NCBI GenBank assembly: GCA_905331475.1
Contig: CAJNYU010002047.1
Location: 5,141 to 69,140 of the forward strand
Reading direction: 5' to 3'
Source of the DNA: Rotaria socialis
Taxonomy: Eukaryota; Rotifera; Eurotatoria; Philodinida; Philodinidae
DNA: 64,000 nt
Both the position numbers and the translations under genes were made by a program. Below the pieces are notes generated by a model. It was not told where the DNA came from, made no database searches, and saw only the letters and a list, made by a program, of their open reading frames with translations. Below, piece by piece: positions 58,064 through 64,000 of the stretch. The number at the start of each line of letters is the position of its first letter. The first letter of the stretch is position 1.

Positions 58064-59283
58064 TTATAATTCAAAGAAAAATAAATAAATCCCAATCATC
58101 CGTAAAAACATCGTGTTATGAGGTCGTCTCAAACAAGGTTCTGATGATGCTTGTGAAACATTACTTTTAATAGTCGATGAAATTGCAGTGCCACATACAT
58201 TGGAAGCATTACAATTAAAACTAGCACATTCGAAATTATATGTTGGCGTACATGCAACACCAAGAGCTTCGAGAGGTTGACATGTTACGGTTGCTTGGTC
58301 AAGATAGTATGCATTTGAATCACATTCACAAATACTCGATTTACATGTTACTGATGTTGCTGAGTTTGTACAATCTGTACTAGCTGTACACGATTGGCCA
58401 AGCGTACGTAAATTAGCACATATTTGCATACCATTTGACAATGTTGACCAATACTGTGTGCTATTACATTGACATACAGATGATGTGCATACGAGACCAA
58501 GTGTTGTATCACAAAGAATTGTTAAACTACATGTGCCACCATATGAAATACGAGATACACAATTGGGACTACTGTAATAAGTCGTGGATGTACATAAACA
58601 TTGAGATGAAGTACATAACATATTTGTTGGACACTGAACTGATGATGTGCATGCTTGCCCATAAGTTAATAGAGTAACACAATTACCTGTCGTTGTATCG
58701 AAATAATAGGTACTCAAACAAGTACATATTCCAGATGAACAATTAGAATTTGTTACACATTGAGATGATGTGGTACAAGAAAATCCAACATGTGTGTATG
58801 AAACACAGCTGGAAGAATTATAATAAGTTGTTGATGAACAACTACACTGTGAACCTATACACTGAAGTGAACGTGCTACTGAATCACAAATAGGTCCATA
58901 CGTTGCAGCAGCACATGTTGCACCATATGTGGCATAAGCAGTACAACTTGTACCATCATAATAATAATAGGTTGAATCACATGCGCATGTACCTGTTGGA
59001 GATGTTCTTAAATCATAACATAACGTATTATTTAGGCATTGATAGTTTCCTAGAGTACATGTTGATGAATAACTTAACTGATATGTACATTGTCCTGTTA
59101 ATGTTGAATAATAATAATTTGTATTACATTGACATATAGATGATATACATGAAGAAGCATTAATACATTGAGATGATGATGTACATGTTTGACCTGGATA
59201 CAGTAGAGCAACACAGTATGAATTATTCCAATAATCTATTGAACTACATTGACATGTTGCTGTTGACATTGAACAACTAAGAC
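58064..59283 (-). CDS. Multi-repeat EB/EGF-like cysteine-rich protein, 5' end not found
   Basis: One long minus-strand exon begins after a TAG acceptor at 59284-59285 and runs to a stop at 58064 (about 405 codons). It holds about nine modules of some 45 residues with the pattern YGxxC-TSSxQC-xxxxxC-xSSxCxC-xxxYYxxxxxC, typical of EB/EGF-like extracellular repeats. The C-terminus ends in a hydrophobic stretch (NTMFLRMIGIYLFFFEL) that could be a GPI signal or membrane tail. No exon with a signal peptide was found upstream before the neighbouring gene, although an internal ATG lies at 59269. A MITE sits in that gap and may have disturbed it. Extracellular or surface role inferred. Confidence 0.72.
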
Positions 59284-59359
59284 CTAGTTTAATGAAAAGT
59301 AAGATGCAGATTAAATAATGTTCATAGCTTTTTTTCCTTCATCGATTTTGTGTTAAAAT

Positions 59360-59563
59360 TAGAGGTGTCAGGCTAGCATTAAAAATGAAAATAATGCATT
59401 GGCGTATTATGGTAAAGAAAATACTTAATGCGAATTTATTCACTAATTTATCATTCTTAACACCGATATTACTTTTAATTTTAAAGATTTATTATTCATC
59501 AACTTTCCTGGAGAAATAAAGCAATGTATTATTTTCACTTTTAATGCTAACCCGACACCTCTA
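59360..59563. mobile_element. 204-bp MITE with 40-bp inverted ends
   Basis: Left end tagaggtgtcaggctagcat and the complemented right end tagaggtgtcgggttagcat continue to match for about 40 bases. The flanks gttaaaat and gttccgat could be a decayed 8-bp target duplication (hAT-like). No coding capacity. Confidence 0.68.
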
Positions 59564-59769
59564 GTTCCGATGCAGCTTTTTACAATTTTTGTTTTCGTGG
59601 GTATGGTGCTCAGATAATCAACATTCTTCGCATATTTAATCCACAAAATGTTTATTGGTAGAATTTGTCATTACAATCACATAAAACTACTATCAAAATT
59701 TTAGTTTTAAAAATATGCCATAGTGGCGTGAAGAACAAATGCTCAAGGAAAAAAACAAAGTTGAGTTGA

Positions 59770-61197
59770 TTAATGTAGTCGTTGTATTATGGTCTCATCT
59801 CGACACGTCTTCAGAAAAGGCATCAGTATTGTACCGCCAGTACCACGCGCTGACGATGCTGTTTCATCTGAGTGTTTACTATTACTGTTAACAGGGTGAT
59901 CAGTTTGTTGCTTGGAATCCAACTGAACATAATCATTCTTTCGTATTTGTGCCAAAATATAGAGCGTTACAATCTGTATATGTCTATTTCTAAACGTTAC
60001 CAATTGATCAATGCAAGCATTGTATGCATGAAGAAGTTCACTTTCTTGTTGCACTTGTTCAGAAGATGTTAATTTCTTGACGAAATGATTTATGTTGTAT
60101 TTGTCTATGCCTAATATTTCTAGAAATTGACGATGTTTCGGTGGCATGTAAAAGCGCATTTCACTTATAAATTCACGTGTGTGCTCACTGTCGTGTTTAA
60201 CATCGAAGAAAACATCGAACGCCGCTATCAACGAAGATTGAGCTGCCGACGCACCGTGTAAAAATTGTCGCGTTTCACTGACACCTTCATATAATAAACC
60301 ATCGGGTAACGATGGGTTTCCTTTCCAACCAGCTACAAAATGTCGTACTCGATTATAAAATATATACGGATCAACTTCATCGAACGTCTTTACGAGAGTG
60401 GCGAATATTGTTTTTTGAATACTATGAATGGCTTTCAGTTCATTCACTAGTTCGTTGACTTTTTCTTTACTGGAAAAATATTGAGCTCTCAACATATGTT
60501 TTAAAGCTTTTGCTCCATGAAACTCCAATTCAATGATAACCAAATAGAAGTTTGCTTCGTCTATACCCGACAGAAAACAATTTAACATGGCAATATTGCC
60601 TAGTTCAATCGGTTTTTCAACGTCAAACCGCTTCCAATTTGACAAGGCTATCAGTGAATGTGTTAACACAGGCGGACGATTCGCCCGTTTCGTTATTTCT
60701 ACCCATGGGATAGCTAAACATGATGGAATATAGGTACTAATAGGTTTTTCGCCCCATACAAATGCATGACTCAATACAGCAAGCACTAGAAGTGCACGGT
60801 GCAATTCACTCTCATCTAATAGATCATTCTGTTCAATGTGTACAATTTTGAGACGTGATAAAATAGCTGAGCGAATATTTTTTGCATGCAAATATCGCGT
60901 TAAATCCATCATTAATAATTCCCAGCATGCAAATTTGCTGGAAAGTGGCAAGTGGGGCAGCGGATCAACAGAAGGTAAGAAGCCACGATTAATATCAACA
61001 GAATACGATGCCAATAGACGTGCAATATGATGATCGATATTTTCATCTAGCAGCAAATGTTCACATGGATGCGGCAGCTCTGGACCATAATATGGGAGTA
61101 GACTTTGACGAAATAAAAATGTGGAATCGTCATGGCCTGTACTAACGTCATGTTGTGATACTGCGTGCGCTTGACACTCATCATTCACTAGATCCAT
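59770..61197 (-). CDS. IDO: Indoleamine 2,3-dioxygenase-like, intronless
   Basis: A 475-aa single exon; the ATG at 61197 was chosen because the longer frame starts without ATG. IDO signatures run through it: RGFLPSVDPLPHLP; HAFVWGEKP; LAIPWVEITKRANRPPVLTH; LSNWKRF; DPYIFYNRVRHFVAGWKGNP; GASAAQSSLIAAFD; EMRFYMPPKHRQFLE; FRNRHIQIVTLYI, with the proximal haem-ligand His at residue 406; and near the end GTGGT and FLKTCRDET. The enzyme opens the indole ring of tryptophan to N-formylkynurenine, the first kynurenine-pathway step, in the cytosol with haem. It is longer than the roughly 400-aa vertebrate enzyme, partly through an N-terminal extension and a Gln/Ser insert before GTGGT. Absence of introns is unusual for an animal IDO. 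Confidence 0.9.
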   Translation of the reverse strand: MDLVNDECQAHAVSQHDVSTGHDDSTFLFRQSLLPYYGPELPHPCEHLLLDENIDHHIARLLASYSVDINRGFLPSVDPLPHLPLSSKFACWELLMMDLTRYLHAKNIRSAILSRLKIVHIEQNDLLDESELHRALLVLAVLSHAFVWGEKPISTYIPSCLAIPWVEITKRANRPPVLTHSLIALSNWKRFDVEKPIELGNIAMLNCFLSGIDEANFYLVIIELEFHGAKALKHMLRAQYFSSKEKVNELVNELKAIHSIQKTIFATLVKTFDEVDPYIFYNRVRHFVAGWKGNPSLPDGLLYEGVSETRQFLHGASAAQSSLIAAFDVFFDVKHDSEHTREFISEMRFYMPPKHRQFLEILGIDKYNINHFVKKLTSSEQVQQESELLHAYNACIDQLVTFRNRHIQIVTLYILAQIRKNDYVQLDSKQQTDHPVNSNSKHSDETASSARGTGGTILMPFLKTCRDETIIQRLH

Positions 61198-64000
61198 CCC
61201 TATGTATGAAATATTATGTAGCAATTGATCACAAATGTTTCATTCAATTATCCTATTTAAAATAACAAAGATGCAGCATTACTGAACGAAAAGTGATATA
61301 AGTGCAATGAAGTGTTTTTTTCTAAAATTATGGTAACTTTCCCTTCGAAAAAGAAACATGAATTCCTTAGTTTGCAAAACAAAAGTGTCAGATTGGACTG
61401 ACTCATTTTTTTGCAATGGCACCATACATGTCAACAGTTTCTAACACTGGTTGCTCAAGAAAAATGAGAAATTATTTAAATTTTTTCTTTACACGATTGG
61501 ATTTTGATTAAGGGAATGATGTATTAAATAAGATTCGAGCTTTACTTTTCGTAGTTATCGCCCAAACTATTTTCTCACCATCCATTTATTCGTACAATCC
61601 GTATGATTGAATGAGCAGAGAAAAAGTGCACTCAAAGAAAAATTTTAAAAACTATTTCCCTTGATTACTAGCATTCAAAATCACACATTATATATTCGTG
61701 TTCCTTGTGTAGATCCGGCGACGCAAATATTTCTCGATGATTAGAAATGCAACTTAATGCTAACGACAATCATTATCAGGTTCACTGTGTAGATTGCGTT
61801 TATTCGCATTGAGAAAACTCATTGGCACGTATATTATTAATAGTCAGATTGCATAAATCTGGATGAGTACTAGTTCTAAGCTTGATTTTTTGAAAAATAT
61901 AATGAACAGAAATGAGAAAAAATTGTGTCTTGGTCGGTTCTCCAGCAACGCTTGAAAGAAACCATTGAATTCAACTTAGTTAGAACATACAGCCAGGACT
62001 CATATTCTAAATTACTCTATTCCTAATTTTTTTACCGATGAAACACAAACTCCAAGAGAATTACATAGTTTTTACGTAAATTTTGCTTAGTTTTGCATTA
62101 TTGTTATTTCGAAGTAAACAGGCTAGACTTGTAAAAAGCTTATCTAATTCCAAGTGTATCATATCATGGATACATACTAGCGATCCAAATTATGTTATAA
62201 CCTTGATCTCTGACTCTTTAGATTTCATGATGTAACAATTTGCAGGACTTATTTTCTTTGTGAATTCTAATCGTTGATACTAGCATATATCTTAACAAAT
62301 TGGTATAGAATATAAAATGTTGTTGTGCTTATCAACATGTATCGTATGAAGAAGGTTATTTGCACACAAAATATGAGTCTATTTCACTGAGATGTAACCG
62401 AGCTCGAATCATTATTTTGATGAGCACACTCTTCTGGATATTCTAGCTACACCAGAGCACAATATTCTACCATGACATGTGTGTCATATGATCTTGACTT
62501 CAATGAAAAATATCCATCATTTAACTTTGCATGAATCTAAAATGTATTTAGCGAAACTACTAATTTTCTTAAGTGATTCGTATCACAAATGAAATTATTC
62601 GATATTCATCGATAGCCAATAATGAAAGTTAAATGCCACTGATATTATTACAACACAACACCAAATTGAAAATTAGATATTTTTCATTGAAGTCAAGATC
62701 ATATGAGACATATCATGGTAGAATATTGTGTTCTGGTGTAGCTAGAATATCCAGAAGAGTGATATACGATTGTTTGGAGAGTGTGCTCATCAAAATAATG
62801 ATTCGAGCTCGGTTACATCTCAGTGAAATAGACTCATATTTTGTGTGCAAATAACCTTCTTCATACGATACATGTTGATAAGCACAACAACATTTTATAT
62901 TCTATACCAATTTGTTAAGATATATGCTAGTATCAACGATTAGAATTCACAAAGAAAATAAGCCCTGCAAATTTTTACACCATGAAATCTAAAGAGTCAA
63001 ATATCAATGTTATAACATACTTTTGACTGCTAGCGTAATTTAAGATAAAGATGGAGCGCATGGTGACTATTTGAATTGTTCGTACTTCATCTGATGTATC
63101 TAAGGGGTATGATAAGTTAAATACTTTTTGTTATATTCAATGGTTAAAATGAGAGTTACTCGTTAAGGACCCAATCTAAACATGGCATTGACATTTTTTG
63201 TCGTTCTGTCCCATTGTCTTTTATTATCTTGAAATACTAAATGTCCTCTGTGTATGTTTTAACTGCATAAAACTAGTGCGATAATCAACCTCTAATGAAC
63301 ATGAATTTTTCTCTACGTACAATAGTTATTACTAATAGCTAAAACTAAGGTAACGTTCCACCTCTGATAAATCTCAACGAGCGTTTTCTTACAACGACAT
63401 CATATTAAAATCTGGACGTGAATTACTACGAAGGAATATTCATTATTTTGGTCTTGATAAGAACTTTTTCTGAGCACATTTGCGTGACAAAGTTACCAAC
63501 GTTGTGGTTACTATTAGAACGAAGGCTATACGTGAGATAAAAATCAGAAAAACATAAGATTCAGTTACTTTTCGCCATTGGCCGTACTACAAGTGTAGAG
63601 AATTGCTACTTATGTGAAAATCGTCTCATAGCAGAATCATAGAACTCCTTTGTTCAAATCTAAATAAGTTCAGCCCCTTCCTGCTTAGCATTTTTTTACA
63701 GCTATTTTAATTCCAATATGATCGCTTTTTTTAATCACCTCTTACTTTATCTTACCTATTACAGAAGAAGGCTAAAAAAAAGACCCGAGAAAGAAGAAAA
63801 GTGAAGTATACCCTATAGCAGAATGATAAGAACATGAAAATGACTTTTTTTCTTCTATATAACCAAAAAAGAGACGCCGGTTTATTGCAACGAACATCTT
63901 GCTTTTGAATTCTTTTCTTCACACAAAAACATTAAAAAAGGTAAAACAACGAAAGAATTGTTTTACATTGCGAGTTGACTGTTAAAAGAGATAATTAGAA
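61198..64000. other. Intergenic, 2.8 kb to the end of the window
   Basis: Contains the fold-back at 62191-63019. Near 63855 a ctatataa TATA-like box occurs, perhaps a promoter of a gene beyond the window. No coding region supported. Confidence 0.4.
62191..63019. repeat. Long inverted repeat (fold-back), arms of about 330 bp
   Basis: Arm 62191-62514 and arm 62676-63019 are complementary at most positions, separated by a 161-base loop. The right arm has an extra piece of about 20 bases. Arms start tatgttataac and end gttataacata. No protein encoded. Confidence 0.85.

Noticed and set aside
58435..58677. Plus-strand Met/His-rich frames inside the EB gene
   Set aside because: Antisense shadow of the cysteine repeats.
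1..64000. tRNA, rRNA, CRISPR or bacterial operon signals
   Set aside because: Looked for TTCGAA/TTCAAAT-type tRNA cores and regular spacer arrays; none convincing.

Overview
The window looks like nuclear DNA of a small-genome metazoan, most likely a bdelloid rotifer. This is inferred, not proven. The sequence is AT-rich. The genes carry GT-AG introns mostly about 50-70 bp long, and the 7TM receptor remnants have a lineage-specific 'ERHxLxFHDRW' signature. Other rotifer-like features are B-box/coiled-coil proteins, PAN/apple proteins, short terminal-inverted-repeat elements and fold-back DNA. One single-N seam joins two slightly different copies of the same sequence. No prokaryotic operons, tRNA, rRNA or CRISPR were seen.

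Layout, 1-31.7 kb. A four-exon gene (316-3475, +) encodes a death-effector-like domain, one membrane span and a PAN/apple domain; its last intron is swollen by nested fold-back elements. Then come an AT-rich hAT-like element (4517-5080), a Rab GTPase pseudogene (5655-6280), the N-seam duplication (6315-7389) and two broken rhodopsin-like receptor genes (8330-9342 and 13681-14269). Between the receptors lies a three-exon gene for a protein with several SUMO-interaction-like motifs and a possible PP1-docking motif (10746-12654). Minus-strand genes follow: an LRR protein (16206-18336), a B-box-like/coiled-coil protein (21297-22732), a small secreted Cys-rich protein (28289-28660) and a PAN-ZP membrane protein (29749-31730).

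Layout, 31.7-64 kb. After about 7 kb of nearly empty DNA there are three tandem endonuclease/exonuclease/phosphatase (EEP) genes (39090-42717). All are 286 aa, have the intron at the same place and share an upstream CCAAT-containing block; copy 1 has lost a catalytic Asp. An RNase T2 gene follows (43622-44485). The most interesting block is 45.4-53.9 kb. It holds two inverted, intronless paralogues of a large domain that resembles an arginine-type macrodomain (DUF4804-like, a hypothesis). One of them is fused to a B-box-like finger and coiled coil. Between them lies a B-box-like/coiled-coil/UBZ-like zinc-finger gene, and a decayed B-box copy follows. The window ends with a multi-repeat Cys-rich EB/EGF-like protein (58064-59283, -), an intronless indoleamine 2,3-dioxygenase (59770-61197, -) and an 0.83-kb fold-back (62191-63019).

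No pathway joins the whole window. The best functional grouping is the 45-54 kb block, where zinc-finger and coiled-coil scaffolds, a ubiquitin-binding-type finger and a putative ADP-ribose-processing domain lie together. This could be a ubiquitin/ADP-ribose signalling or immune module. The two large paralogues appear to be exchanging sequence by gene conversion.
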